From assembly GCA_947561715.1 (NCBI GenBank), contig OX387198.1, forward strand, positions 6,696,001 to 6,760,000: a DNA stretch of 64,000 bases, given 5' to 3'. Under the pieces are notes generated by a model, which did no database searches, was not told the origin of the DNA, and saw only the letters and a program-made list of their open reading frames with translations. This DNA is from Ascidia mentula (Eukaryota; Chordata; Ascidiacea; Phlebobranchia; Ascidiidae). Shown in pieces: positions 33,226-48,816 of this stretch; the stretch's first letter is position 1; each line of letters begins with the position of its first letter. Made by a program: the position numbers and the translations under genes.

Positions 33226-35950
33226 TTCGGCATTTTTTTTTCCACACCGGGACTTGGATATTCTGTTTTTACAACCGGTTGACTGTGATATGCTGCCCTC
33301 TAATGGAGGAATCAAATAGGTTTTGTCTGGGCAAATGAAACTCCCATCGTTGAGAAGTGGCGAAATCCGAAAATCTGGAATACATTTCTGTACCGTGGGA
33401 TTGTTGCCTCCAACCAAAATATGTCAAATGAGTTGCACCCAGCAGGCCAGCGCAAAGCCACTCGCCGAACTCACATTCCGCGCATCCACAAAACACTCAC
33501 CGTGCGTTTAATTTAATTCCTCGCCCTTCTCGAGTTACCATGGTAAACTTGGGGGCGCTTGGCGGGACAGCTTGACACATGCCACTGCAGGGCAGAGTGA
33601 CAAGTGGGCACTTGCCACGTGGCTTCGATTTCCTTCAGCGTGTAACTGAATATCAATCGCATCCGCCTCAATGTGACTACCACAGACCCTAGAGGCTTGA
33701 AGCTGTGCCCATGGACGATTCCGTTAAGCATCAAGCACCTGATGCCCTTCGAATTCGAGATGCTATTTTTCGTCGCCCGTGAAGCTTCGAGTGTCGTCGC
33801 GAGCTGTTTTTAGCCGAAATTTCGTTTTTTTGCACCGCAAGGCACGGCGACATGCTTAATTTCCGTTAAAAATTGAAGTCAGCTGAATTCAGCTAGTTCT
33901 AGAATCGGTTGCAAAATTCTTTCGAAACCCAAATGTAGGTGTTGTTTTGTAAAGTTGTTTGCGAACAATGTGATGTCAATTTATTGGAAGAAAGCAGACC
34001 AGTACTTTTTAATAACTTACGTCAAAACACTGAAGATGAAAATCAAAGTAATGTTGTAAATAATTGGTTCTTAAAAAGTTTCTCTATTTGACGTCGATTT
34101 ATTTGAAGAAAATTTCATGGTGTTGCGATTTAAAAAAAAATTCAGCATGATGTTTCGGACAAATGAAAAACACTCACTTTCACATCAATTTCCGATACTT
34201 CGAACATATTGTGCGGTTTTATTTCTTGCTGAAGCAGATATTGTATGAGGATATTGTGTTCGTTTTAATGTATATGATTGTATCCGGCACTTAGCTCCAA
34301 AGAGAAAGGGCAACCCCTGTCGATTGTACGATCATTCCTACCTACCCTCCACTGCTTGTCAATCGATCAAGCCTGCTTTTCAACACCCAAAATAGCCCGA
34401 ACAGAAAGAAAAGCACACCAATACACCTGACCTGACTGGATACAACCCGTTAGCGTAAATATCCGCTCCACAATACCTTGTTTTGCCGATCCGTCGCCAC
34501 GCTTAACGCACGAGTGGATCAATTAGGAGGGCGGATCAAATCCGGCGACCCCGAACGGTAAGGGGAACCTTCATTGTCCGTTGCTCCTTCTTATCCCGGT
34601 CAGATGACGGTCGGAATGTTGTTTTTCCGTTTTCGCCCCCGCTCGTTCCTCTGAAGGCGCTGATTGGTTGCCGGTGGTGCAACGTCACGCTCTTCCGGTT
34701 ATTACGTGACGGGGTTGACATGTTTAAGCAAAACAAAACGCAGATCTCTTTTGTGTCAAAGAATTGTCTTCAAACGTTGGGCAAGGGATTTTGTGTCAAA
34801 AAACAACGCAATATTTCTTTTTCAAACAACAACCAATTAACTGTTTTCTACAGAAACAATACAACCACCAATATACACAAAATTATTATTTGTGGCAATG
34901 CAAGCGATTTGTTGTTAGCTGTTGTGTTATTTGAAGTATGTGCTGTATTGTGCGGCTGTTGAATCTGTTGGTAATAAACGTGTCTTGTAAGAAAGCCTGG
35001 AAATAAACGTTTCCATAAATAATACATAGGTGAAAATCATCGCGGCCAATGCACTTTTATGGGGAAGGACTTCCGAAATCCACCAACTAAGAATAACTTT
35101 TTGGACGACATTTGAATTGCAATAGCTGTGACTTCTCGCATGGCACTGTAAATTTCTTACTCCGTCACGCATGGTTGGGTCTTGTTTGCTCACAAACCCG
35201 TCAATTGTCTCTTTTAAGTTGTGACTGACGTAGGACGACTATTGGCGGCACACGTCTCTGACGTCACAGGGTCTCGGGTCCCGTCGGTGTGACGGCCACA
35301 ACACACTCGAACGCGTTGCTACTGTAAACTTCCCCGCGCCATTGAAGAGTTGCTTTTTTCCGGTTCGCCCCTCGCCACTTCCTGTTGTGCTCTTGCTCTC
35401 CAATCTTACCTCTTTGCGGAAGGGTAAAGCGCCAGTATTCCGCTGATGCGCAATAGAAAGCTAATTAAATGAGCCTGCTGCGGTGCGAACACGCATCGTG
35501 TTACAATCTATATTAGGTTATGCTTTTATATAACAGGTTATCGGTCACGCCAATCTTGCAACATTCACATCGATCTTATAGTTTTCTTTTTTCGGAGATT
35601 GAACGCCAACGATTTTCCGATTAACAAGTAGTTGTCAATTTTTTGCCGTAGATGCTGGTGGCAAAAGTGGTTCGAAGACGTTGGTGCCAGTATAAGTCGT
35701 TTAATTTCAAACCGCAAACAATTATTTGGGGAGAAATTTGTATTTCGAGTCACTATCAAACAACAGCATTTGACTGAACGGTTACGTAGTGTTGAAAACT
35801 TAATGGCATCATCGTTGGGAATCCCCGCCCAAAATAAGTTTGTCTGTTTAGGTGTCTAAATAAACGCAACCGCAATAAATTTTTGGACAAAATCCATACA
35901 AAAACCTGCCAGCACGGTCAGCCAATGAACACATTATGCTTAAAACTAAC

Positions 35951-36010
35951 CATTGTTTCCAAACATGGAGCATTGTTACCAAACACGTGGCATTGTTACC
36001 AAACATGTGG
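35951..36010. repeat. Three tandem copies of a 20-bp unit
   Basis: Unit cattgttaccaaacatgtgg repeated at 35951-35970, 35971-35990 and 35991-36010 with few differences. One copy contains the E-box CACGTG. Located in the gene-poor region. Confidence 0.8.
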
Positions 36011-39000
36011 CATTTTCGTTCAAATTGGAACTAAAAGAGACATAGTTGCCTACAAAATGCAAGGTTTTTAATTGTTTTGTCGTTATTTCATCGTGTATTC
36101 TGAACTTATGCAAGTACAAGAATCCTGTAATCGAAATAACCCTGGTCGTTCTCATGCGTTATAGTTTCCAGATACGACATTTTTACTATTCGACACGCAC
36201 GACTATTTTTCTCAAGATGTTTGACACACGATAAAAAATCGACGCCCTTAAGTCGTGTTTGAACAAACTATATAGGTGATAATCAAAATTGATTACTGTA
36301 AGAAAACAGCTTTTGATTTGTTACCTATGCGATATTGTTTAACAAATTTTAGAATTCTCTGTTAATAATTTATTTAGCAAATGACGTGTCAGCTCTAAAT
36401 AAAATAGTCATTTTCCAGCTACCGCAGCCTCGTGGTATTGTTTTTAATGGCAACATTTTTCGAATTGTTTGTCACAAAGTTAGGAATTTTCACACAAGAA
36501 AGCACCCAAAACAAGAAGCAAGTGCCAACCCCAAGAACAACAATGAGAGCGTTCGAGAGCTCCGTCACCTCCATTGTGCCGCCTTGTTTACGTAACAATC
36601 GGCCTCTGTGTGCTGCTACCGACGAGAGCAAGTCCAAGCTAGTGATGTCAGCGGGGGATCAATTATTCACGCGCGACTGATGACGAGGGGTCGCGACCCG
36701 CCAGTTTATTGTTACGTCATTGTTGTTGCTTTCCACGACACTGAGGGAAGGGGGTGTGGCCAAAATGCGCTGTAATGTTGACGTGAAAATTAACCAGTTT
36801 TAAATAAAATGGTTGGAACTGATTAGAGTGGTGTGGTCGTCGTGCTTGTACATAAGGCCTCAACACATTACTGGTTGTAATAATTGGAAAAATCTTTCGA
36901 AGTTTATTTTTTTGAAGAATTTTGGCATAGGTCACATGACAAACATTATGTGCTCGTATTACTTGACATGAAGTGCATAAACATCTTTTTTACGGAGATC
37001 AATTTCATCCCTTATGCGTGTGTATAGTTTAATTATTTCTGCCCCCACTTTCACCCTTGCTTCCTGGATCTCATCCTTCGCTGGCCCTGGAGAAATACAT
37101 AAGGTGTTTCCAAAGTTAACCACCAGAGAACCCCTGGTTTGTTTTGCTAATCCATTCCATCCAAGGGTTTTTCATCCAAAGATATTTTCGCTTCAGCAAA
37201 TACGCTTACAGAAAAGTGGTGATATCCAGTGGCAATTTGTCAGGATTTTATAAAAAATATGTTATTGGGCTCACATTTGCCCAAAGTTGAAAGTACCTTT
37301 GTGTAGCTGTCGTTGGTTCTTTAACACTAACTCGAGTTGTTTGGCATGTCTTACAACTTTGGGTTTTAGTCCACATGGAGAAACCGCATACCCAAGGGTC
37401 GAATTAAAAATTGTATTTAACAGCAGAAAATAGTTGTCAGGTAAACACATGTTGCCAAACATGCTCACGTGGAAATGACAGAGCGTGCCTTATTCAGCAT
37501 CGCTCCAATCGTCTGTTGCCAAGCATAGAAAAACAAACCGTGGTAGTGCCTGGCATCCAGTCACCGATATGTCTTGACCACCCTTCACGAACAGACGTAT
37601 GACAAATCCTGTGCAGTTGCCACAACTCCATCGACGCCGAAGAAACAATAGAACACAATGTTGCGCGCGCGTGCCGCGTTACATAATCACCCCTTGTTTC
37701 GCCATAATCCAAGCATTCCGAAAACCGCACACAATGGCCGCATAGAAATCCACACCACGTTGCGGCAGGTCGCCAACATAGAAATCATACCTATAACAGG
37801 AGATTTTGCTCTTGCTCTGTTGGATGAAAAAAGACAAGGCCTACGCTGAGTGAGGCACGTGTTTCGGCCGGTGAGGCCAGCTAGCCTTTGTGCCATGGAC
37901 AAAAGATACACGCCACCGCGGACCCACCCACATGGCAATCCAGCGGCGTCTTCGTGGTGCAAGATTCACCGCCTCCCCAGCGTTTTCTTTATATACCTGG
38001 ATCTAAAAACGTCTCCGGGCGGCACAAGAAGTTTTCCGGAGGCTCAAGAAGTTTCTGTATTATCAACTTGTGTTGCGCCTCCCCCACAAATATATAGCGC
38101 AACCGATAACATTTACACACTTCAGAACATGTTGCCACATGCGAATGACTTGTTTCACATTTGTTTTAAAGGTTTAATGCTTAATGCTCGATAAAAGTTA
38201 GGCCAACCGTACGACTTGATCAGCACCAATCGTTGTGGTGTGTCAACATCCCCGAGTTTAAACGGGTTCAGGTAGAACGCCTCAGCACCGCGTGCAGCTG
38301 ACGCTCATCGGATGTCGTAAATTATGCACTACTTATGCGCACAAACACAGCTGCTGCAATCGATCTATGTTCCACATCATTTGCTTCCAATTTTTTCTTC
38401 TTTTATATAATTCTATGCACTACTTGTGCATGCACGGAAGAACTACCATTTTCCCAAAATGTTGTAGTCGCAAACTATACGATATCAATGCAGTAGCATG
38501 TTATTTCAACCAATTTTGTATTTTTTTTTCTTCTTTTTCTCGAAGCAAATCTATCTGTACCAATGCACAATATTACACTGTTTGTTTACAGTACAATTTC
38601 ATATTCCCGTGACTGCACGGGATCGAATTGTAGCGAAGAAGTCAATCCCGGACATATATGATAAGCCCTTCTGATCCATCAGTACCCGTTTAACCCTATA
38701 TACGGAAGATTGCAAATAGCTCCCTGCCATGGCGGATTATGGAGGCTTAGGCAGGAGTCAGGACTGGGATTGCCCATATGTCGTCCGAAAAACAACCACA
38801 ATAGTTGGTACAGTCTTAAAATAGCGTTTGTGTAACGTGGGCTGGCTCGTAATTCTGCGAACCAAAATGTTTCCCGCGGCGCGCAATCGTTAGATGAGGA
38901 CCCATCTGGATGTAATTGTCCGGTTGGGAAAGTCCTTCAACCGCTTTGAACTAAAACATCAGACGATCTGTCTGGTTGTGTGCGTCGAAAACCAGTTCAT

Positions 39001-42000
39001 CGGCCTTGTTTGTTTTTTCCCCACACAACTTTGTACAACCGAAATTGAACCAAAACACAATAACCGACCGACGTCACCGCAAGTGAATGTCTTGTAATAA
39101 CAACAATTATCTCACGGTGACTTTGGTAACAAATCAGCGACGCTGTTCGCTATTAAGTTAAGTGCCGACCATGGGAGAAACTGCATTTACTCATTTGTCT
39201 TTACGATGTTTATAGACTTTATGGTGTACGACGAAGCGGCAAAGAGCCCCATGAACTGCAATGAACATCCATCAAATGCCTTTTTTGCGTGGTTTTAAAC
39301 AACGAACAGTAAAAAGAAAGTTGGGCGGCAAATGGCCAGTCATATTAATCATATATCGTGACCAAAGTTAAGTTCTCCGCCTATGTTTTGTCAGAATAGA
39401 TTTTTTTGCTTTCTAAATAAAAGGAAAAACAAAATTAAATCTTGCGAAACTGTTTGCTTCACCGTCGGTCGGTGTTTTTTCGCTGCTCACAGCCTAAAAT
39501 GCTTTAATTGGTGCTAGAGAGTGAGTAGGTACATGGAGAACGCGCGCAGCCTAATTGGGCGCCCATATTTTTCACATTTGTGATCTTTGCCGCCGTCGCA
39601 CCTCCTCAATTACCCCAGCAAAAAAACACAAGGTACTTTTGATGCCTTGAAAGTTGACGATGGGCCTAAAAATGGTAACGTCTGGGGCTGGTTCAAAGCC
39701 ATTGTCGCGAGTGAGGACAAAGGACAAGGCTCGGAGAAAGGAACTTAAAATAGCCAACGAGCTTGTTTATACAAAAACGTAGTTATAACGGAACGTCAAT
39801 AAATCACAACACCAATTTTACTCCACGTGATAAACCTTTGAAGTGGATGTTTTTGGGAAAATATATCTAGGTTTATATATATTACCTCTGGAGCTAATTT
39901 CGAGAAGATTGCTTATTTTTTATGTAGAAAAATGGCTTCCATTCATGCAAGAGTTCCATATTTGTATTTTCGGGTTACTCCCTGTCTTTCCAAATCTCTC
40001 AGCATCAAAGAGCATTCGGAGAAGAAACTTCTAGGCCAATAAAGTTCAATTTAATTTCGTGTCAAAGAAGGGATAAATGAAAAGCTATTACCGTTAACAA
40101 AGTCTATTATAAAATAAATTGTATTGGTGGTAAAAGTTGGTCAAGTCGAATAATAAATTCAGTAGACCAAATGCAAAATTAAAATGCAACGTATTTCAAT
40201 ATTCTAAGAAATAAATATCCTTCCACTGCTACAAGGTCAACGAGGGCAGTAAATTGCCGACCTCATGGCGGCAACTTTTACCAAACGGGTAGACTTATAT
40301 ATCACGGACCACACAAGATGTGCAAGCTACGCGGATTTGTTGTCCTGTTGACACCAAAAACAGGCAGTAACGCTTTACGCTCGGTGGAACACACAAACTG
40401 GTAGATTAAGCCGCGCCTTCATACGCACGCCGGTCGCATCACTGCCCGAAATAGGCAACAGCAATCGGTAACAAACCATATGTGACGTCGGAATCGCGGT
40501 TTTCGCACAAAAATAATTTTTATGCTCATTGTAAGAAACATGAAGATTATATATGGGTTTTCTACAATGCGCGGCCTTTGTTTTTGTCAACCATGTATTG
40601 TATCCAATTTGACTTTAAGTTGATGTGAGTGCGCTTGTGGGAACGTGTATCACATTTTTCACCTTCCAAGGGTGTGGTGTTCAAACCATGGCCAATTTCA
40701 CATAGATTAAATAAAATCGCGCTTAAAAAGAGCAACTATTGCGCGTACAGCCATCGGCTGGGCCGCATCACGAACCGCGTCTTTTCCACGCACTTAAAAT
40801 CCAGTCATTTCCTTCAATTAATAACCAGGCGAAGACTTGTAATTGCTGAGCAAGCGACATCAGGCCGACCACATCCTGTCCGATGATGCAGCGCTCCTCC
40901 ACTTCCACTAAAGACCAGTGTTGCTTCTTATCCTTTTTCTCCGCAACAACCTGAAGTGATTGATTGAAGAGTTCGCCATGGAGTGGCAAATTGCCAGTTC
41001 CAAGGTCATGTTATCGAAGTGATTGCTGGTAACCTCACGGCCCTTGAGAGACTCATGACCGCACTCCCTGTGAAGGGGTAATGCGTTGTCAACTGAAGCA
41101 AAATCGGTCACGATCCGTGGCCCTTTAATCACTTTAACTAAAGGAAAACAACTCATCGCATTTGGACAACACAGCAACCGGAATTGTCAGCCTTCTTCTA
41201 CGTCGGGTCACACGCTGGGATCACAACGTCGCCGCCAATTAGCACATTTCGGCCACTAATCAAACGTCTGGACAAATTTAGCCGTGGCCTAAGTGTTGTA
41301 TACAGTCGCACACACCCAAGAAACTCGCACAGACCATACGGGAGTTAAATACTGTGTAATTGGGACCCGCAGTGGCGTAAATTGGCTACTGTCAGTTTGC
41401 ATGCCTTTGCATTACGGAACCAGCCCTTCCTTGCCCACTTAACCCAACGTCGGACACGCGATTTTTTGCGGCCAGATCTGTGACATGTGGCATCTTTACC
41501 CCGTGCCTCTCCTGTGAGGAAGGCGAGGCTTTGCGTGATTTAAAGGAAGTGAGATGAGGACAACACGTGGCTTCCCTTCATTCACAAGGTCACTGCAGAG
41601 GTCGTCCAACAGCCTGCCCTACCGTTTCATTGTGTCTGCGCTCTTGCGCGGAAAATGGCCTTTGTCGGTACTGCAGCATTTGCTATACGTTTATTGCTAA
41701 TGTATGGTTTTACATGAAGCAAATGTGTAGTAGAACAACCATACCTTATTGCGCTGTGGACTCATCTGACATCACAACAAGCTCGTGGAAAAGTTTCAAA
41801 TTAAATTGAGGACAATGTTCACAAAACCCGTGCTTTCCCTCACGCGCAGGTGACTGATTGCAAGAAAACGTTTATTGATCGCCAATCGATGTCAACTTAA
41901 GACCTGTATCGCCACTTGAAACTGAAATTAAAACACGGGAGTCGCACAAATAAAGACTTTGCGTCTGATCGAAAAATGAGTCAAGTGGAAACATTTTAGC

Positions 42001-43935
42001 GGGCCTCCGGTGCGCGCATATACAATGTATACCGCTGAGACAAAGCGTCGGCTTATCACAACAATGATAAAGCAACCTCCCAGGCAGTGAATGGTAATTT
42101 ATTAAAGGCCGGCAAGGGGATAAATAAACAAGCGGGGTTCTCGAGTGCACTCACTTTATACAAACTTTATATGCTGACGATGCGCCGAACTTTTCCGTTG
42201 TCCTGTGTGTTTTCCATTGTTTCAGTTATCTACGACCAAAGGAATTGAAGTATTATCCATTGTGTGGCGCAACCGTCATCCTTATAACGCTCTTTCCACT
42301 TATGTATCGGCATTATCATTCACTTTTCTTATCGCAATTTCCACGTCTGTAAATCATATGTAATCACGGAGCGTGACCACAAACCTACTCGAGCGTGACG
42401 TTCAAGATCGTCTTTCCATTTTCCATGCGGGGCAATTTCGATTGCGAAGATTTACTCGACTCACACAAGTGAAGAAAATTGTGCGTTGGCGATGTTTGTT
42501 TAGTGGCGCAACCAACTGCCATCCAACGCCACCACCTGTTAAATTACCGTCAATTTACCCAATTCTCACGATCCTGGTAGATTTCGCACCACTTTGATCT
42601 TTGATTCTGTGACTTATTGTTTTAGTTTGGTTACGTGCGTTTTTGTGTGGTGTTCACGTGAAAACAACAAGATGAGAGTAATGGGTTTCAAACTGCTTGT
42701 ATTGGCATGGAGGAGTTTGCATTCGCAGTGCTTCGTGCATAGCCTTTTATCTGTGGAGTTTTTTTCTAAATGTAGGTTCGTCGTTTCCGTTTCTACGCTT
42801 TTTTTTCTCAATGAAGTCTCTTTATTACAATTTCCACATTCCCAAATCATTGCGTCCCGTAAAGATACAGTCGCCATCATACGGTTAAACTAAACAAAAA
42901 ACGTAACCTGTCATTGGACGTTGCTTTTGACGTCTTGCTTTCTTCCTACACAAAAGATCCAACAACAAAATTGCCGGTTGCATTATTCACGCCCAACCAT
43001 CAGTTACGGGCGGGACCAATGGACCGGCGCTAAATCCCAGGTGGTGGGTCAAAGCGTACAATGCCAATGCCCGTCATTCCTCTACCTTGGTGTCCACCTA
43101 CCGTGAATGGATTTCCTGCCGTATTGCTTTTGTTGACGTTATGGACAAAGAGGGGGCTTGTTTTGCTTGACCGCTCGAGCGAGCATTCGATACAAACCGG
43201 TTGACCTGAGGTGATTGCTTGTTTTTATACAAGGGTCTTACTAAAACGTGATCAGATCGTTAATACCTGGAAGCCGCGCCTCAAACAATTCTTTTCAGGC
43301 CCACACAGACGGAAGGACTTCCATCGTGAGGCTTTGACAAAACAGACAATATGATGGACTGCTAAAATTGCGCATCATAATACTTTCTTTAGGCTAAAGA
43401 TTCAAAATCGCAGCCTCCGAACACGCCAAACTGTAACCAACAAATTGCTGCTGCTTATACGACCAGAAACGCGAAAAGATCTCTACAATACAACGTGGCA
43501 TGTTTGCACGAAATTTCATCTGCAGCGAATTTAAATAACACCGACAACATCAGAGGCGGTGTGTTTTTATTGTGGAACATAGAAGCAGGTTAATTGGGGC
43601 AAAGCAACTCAGATAGCTGAACACTGTTGTGCATCATCGTGAGTGTCGTATCCACTGTGTGCAAACGATCGCGTCATGAAGTCATCCAATACAAAACTCG
43701 TTTGTTCGAGATAAGATAGAAAGCATGGTGACAACTGTAAGTGGTGGCTTGAAAAGCTGCAGAAATTCTGTAATGGGAAATAGGGCGGTCGGGCGACAAT
43801 GACGAAACCTTGGTTGCTCGTACTACGGAGGATATATGTGATATGAAATGAAATGGGAAATACTGATATGCTCATTAGTATGGAAAATTTCGTGAAAATT
43901 GTCCTTGGGTGCAAAGTATCTGGAGTTAAGTAGTC

Positions 43936-44175
43936 TAAATAAAAAAGCCAAAGCTAGAATGCTGTTCATCATAATGCTGGTAAATGTTTCGAACTCATAC
44001 AGGGTTCATCACCAGTACTCAAATGAGCAGCTTACAAAAAGCGTCAAGGTGGAGAGGGAAACAAATGACAGAAGTTTCCCTTCCCGATTTGAGTACTGAC
44101 GATGAACCCTGTATGAGTTCGAAACGTTTACCAGCATTATGATGAACACCATTCTAGCTTTGTCTTTTTTATTTA
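43936..44175. repeat. Foldback repeat, 89-bp arms
   Basis: Arms 43936-44024 and 44087-44175 are inverted copies with about five mismatches around a 62-bp spacer. The arms contain gtttcgaactcatacagggt and begin with taaataaaaaag. No coding capacity. Probably a non-autonomous dispersed element. Confidence 0.85.
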
Positions 44176-47100
44176 TGTCTTGTCCTTGATGAGGGTCCCC
44201 TAAAGTCATTTTTACACGCTTGAAAAATGTTTTGAATAGTTTGGAATTTTACCCAAAGCTGGTCTTGTTCTTGAACAATAGCTACATTCTATTATCAAAA
44301 AATGTTTTATTCACAAAGGGTTTTTACCTCTTGAAATGGAAAAAACGCCCCTTTGTGGCTCACGTAATGTCATTTCTCCTCAAGGTTGTCTCATCGTAAC
44401 TTGATAGTGAACGACCTGTCGAAGGTCCAAAATTAGGTTTGGGCTCTTCAAGTTTCTTTACATACATCTGTCAATCTAATGTAGGCGGTTCTCTTTTAGG
44501 ATGCGCATTTTGTGTTTGATGTTGCGTGGTCCCTCGGCGACTGCACCAATTTAGTCAACGATTTTCTGACTATCCAATATATGAATTATATGTACCGTAA
44601 ATTGGGAAACAGTGGGCGGCTGTGGCAGTCTGTGACTCTTTAAGTAGTTATATTTTTATATAACGTTTTAAATTTCCCAATTCCAAATGCTTTGCTTTTA
44701 TAAAAAAAGCCATAATTACCCTCCGCCCCCCTAATTTTGATTTGTCAAATTAGTGCCCGAGGTTTTGAGACTTTGTTTATTTGTCGGGCAAGAGGCAAAT
44801 ATATCCGAATGGGACCATTTTCTGAAGGTCAATGATTGAACTCATAACGGTCGCGATATTTGCAGCTGTTGATCGTACGCCTACGGTAATGAATATTGTA
44901 ACATTTTGACGTCATCACCAACGGTTACTCAGTCCAAACAAGCGGTAGTAATTGAACAACCAAAAACAGAAGTAACCGCTGACCCAGTCATCGCCTACAG
45001 AAAACTCGGGTATCAGTTCTGTTGACGTAACCGCCCCCGCAAGCATCCCCTAAGTTATCAGTACCGACAAAGCCAAACCCACATGACTTTGAAACCAAAA
45101 AGGCAGAGTCCTATCAGCCTTCATGACGTCGTAAGGTCGAAGCAGGGGATGGCAATTGCGACCAATTTCGGCGATTAACTCTATGGTAAATTGGATGCGC
45201 GTGCCCTTGCTAACAGGTACACCGACAATTACATGTTCGGTACCTTTCGGCGCAGGGTTATTATTATTTTGTACTTGCGTTAAGTTTGTTAAACGCCTGC
45301 GTAGGCGATGTTATCGACTTCCTATATTACAGATCCAAATTTCATCCTCATGAATGACCGATTTCGGGCATTTTTTTTCTGACCGATCTGTGAGGACAAC
45401 ATGACAATAGAAGGTTGTTCCTGCTGCAGTGTGTCGCTTAAAAACGTCACGCGGTTTGCGTCGGTTTCGGTTCTGTCTGTTTTCAAAACTATTTTTTAAC
45501 AAAGGCTACAGGCATAAGAAAGCTAAATATACTTACAGCAATTTTAGCAGTCCATCATATTGTTTTTCGTCCATTAGGACTTCAAAGCAACAAAATAACC
45601 TTTAATAGCAGCCTTCCCTGTCAACTATTATGACGTAACGTGCGTATGATCAATACAAATATCGTCATAGTCGTCCATCCATGCGGCTCTACCAAAATAA
45701 GTTGGTGAGTGGGACAAAATTACAACCGAAACGTCGCCACTGTCTTCGGTGCATGGAGTCATCGGCGAAACTTGATCCCCATGTGACGTAGTGACATAAC
45801 AGTCGAGCTCGTACGGCGTAGACTACATGACCTGTCACATGCACCAGTGTTACAATGAAAGATAAATGTTATATATAAAAGTCACAATTTGTTATGGTGC
45901 TGTTGCTGTTTCTTTTTTGGCGGAAGGTTGTTCGGCAGTCCTTCGTCCATGACCTATCGTCGGTACTTAAATCGTACTTGTATATTGTTGGACTGTATAG
46001 AAATCTTGCTTGAAATTTTCTTTAGATATGCAAACTGGCATTGAAAAGACGTCATTTAGGAAGCATTCCCGATCCGAAAACGAAACCAACGTCCTCGTTT
46101 GTACTCAGCCGGGCGCGACCCTAATTTGGAATTCGGTGATTTCATGAGACTGAAGTCTTTGTGTGAATGACATTCCACCTCTAGGCCGAGATCGCTTTTA
46201 GTCGGTTGTCGCCGATTGCAACAGTTACCACTTACCAGTGCCCTCCGAAAAAGATCGCGTGATCAAATGGACTGACGTCATGTCACTTTCTACTGGTTGT
46301 TTCGCAGCCACCACGATTGGTCACTTATCGCAAGGCGTTGCACTGACATTTGTGTTTTGATCTCCGCCCAGCCTCCGGGGTTTGTCTGTTGTGGGTTTGC
46401 AGGCGACCTCCGCAAGGGCCACGGGTCGCATGTTTTTATTTCCTAACGGCTACACGCGCTAGGGGGGTGTCTACAACGCTTGTAAATCGCAAATCTCGGC
46501 TTGCGAGCGGAAGAGATAGCTTGTGTGATTCGGTCGACCGCTGACGCGCAACGGAATCGCAGCCATCTTATCGCGCCAATTATAAACGCGTTACTCTAGC
46601 GGGCAACGTCAATAAATTTGGAGCTTATCACATTTTCATGTAACTCGCGAAGTGAATTTTCCTGTCTTAGATGCCACAACGTAGATGGTGGTTCAACATC
46701 AATTGTTGTTCATTTGTGATTGCGGCGTCGTCTTGTCATAACAAATAAGGAATAACTCTTTTTCTCTCTCAAAAAAAGATTGAAATCAACGAGTGTGTTT
46801 TTCAAGTACTCGCATTTGAAAGGGCCGAAAAGTTTATTACGTGCGACTGGGCACATGTCATCGTTATTACAGTGTACATAGACAGCACGAGGAAACAAGC
46901 ACCAATAAATTTCCATTAAACGCTTTACTGTTGTTGTGAAAACTGTAGTGTTTACCATCCGCCATTACAGTTAAACTGCACAATAGCTGTTTATACCGCG
47001 TGCTTGTGTACCTTAGTCGCCTCTCGCTTCAGTTGACCCTGTTCCCACGCGCAATAAAACGAATCAAATTTCTTTTGCCGATCCCTCGATTGACAGCCAA

Positions 47101-48816
47101 TATCGGACGTGACGCGCTGATCTATGACTTGTCCATCCACCGAACAAAGGGGAAAGGGTTTTGGACTCAATTTCTCCTCGGCCTGAGGTTACTACCCAAC
47201 GTCCTGGGAGGACGAGCGTCCCAGGTCGTTGACACTGTTAACATTGCGTATGTGACTGGTCAGATAAGTGAAATCAAGACGTCGGTTTGTCACTCCATGT
47301 ATGGTTTCCCTGTGGTGTTGTTTCATATCACGTGACTGTGACTAGCGCGCCATTGCTTTGTGTAAATAAGGGCTATTTTGTGTGTCTGGGGTCCTGCCAT
47401 TTTATGTGTAAATGTGTAAGGTCAGATCAGACAACAGCATTGGTCTGTTTTCTGGTTCGTCAATCAGGTTTCCTTTTGTAGCCTCGCCGCAGCGATGATT
47501 TTTACCACAATTGGGAACGGGGAAATGGGGCAGTCAACGTGTTTTGAACAGATATCCAAACAGAAATAGTTCTTTCCAAAATAGCCTCGAATCATGCGAA
47601 ACAGGGTGGGTAAATGCAGGTTATTTCCAAAAATGCCACCAACTGCATTAATGAGACCTTATAGGTCGAAACAGTGTGCATTGTCTACAGCTCACTGATC
47701 ATCACGGGTCATTTGCTTCTGTGGGGTAAATTCTGTGCGATACAAGGAATAAAAACACTGTGGTCGTTCCAACGCCTCGATAATAACAAATTTGGGGAAC
47801 CTCGTGTGTGTTATTCTTGGAAAACTACTGAGGTTTATTCGTGGTTCGTGGTGATCACAAGTGAGTTTGAAAGTGAATGTTTCCCACTAATACAATACTG
47901 ACTGTAGTCTATTTTCCGTTGAATACCACGGGAAGTCTGAAAAGAGGCTTTAACAAGGTGCCTAAACACAGTTATAAGGTGAAAGAAAATTGGAATCCTA
48001 ATGGACACAGCGAGCCATCAACGCGACCCACATCTGACGATGGGAGAAGGTTGGTCAATGCGTCACCATTAAACGACCTGGGCGTCGAACCTTTGTCGCG
48101 TTACCACGATACAAGGCAGTCTAGACCCGCCAAACGCAATTCGATACGATGTGAAAATACATAGAGAAAAGCCGACTTGAAAAGGAACCATCCTTTTGAC
48201 CAGTGTAGTGTTGGCGGAATCCCCTGCAACGTTGTTCGTCAATCGACGATCAGTCAATACAATTTCGATACATAGTGTTCACCGACTGACGACAGTTCGT
48301 GTGTATTGGGAATGACAAATGCCGTAAGTGGTAAATATGTTTATCGGTGAAGCTGTTTACGCCAGTTGTAAGGGTGAAGCGTTGTCGCGGGTGCTTGACA
48401 ACACAAGTGGTGTCACATCGGTAGGCGATGCAAAGTTTTGAGAAAAGCCATGTTGTTGCAAGGATTGGCCAACCACTAACTTCCGTTGACTCTTCAGCGA
48501 AAAGGTTCAACAAGCTGCGCCAACACAAACAGGAAATTCGGCTTTGCAAAGCACCACCCCTTTGCCAATACTGTGATTCTCCAAATCTAACGTTACATAT
48601 AATCATTACACACTAACAATAAATGTTTTATCGATTTTGACGTCTAGTGCAATGCGTGGTTTTCGAAATTGTTTACCTATAGGTAATTGTTTTATTATCA
48701 CAAAACGCGTAAATGTTTCCGTATAGTTTTGAGTCAAAGTAATATAGTTTTATTGCGGAATGGCCAATAATCGTGGGTGTATTTACAGTCTAGCAGTAAT
48801 TACAATCCGGTTACAG

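Noticed and set aside
47000-47335. 111-codon plus-strand ORF in the gene-poor region
   Set aside because: No family match and no supporting splice or promoter signals.
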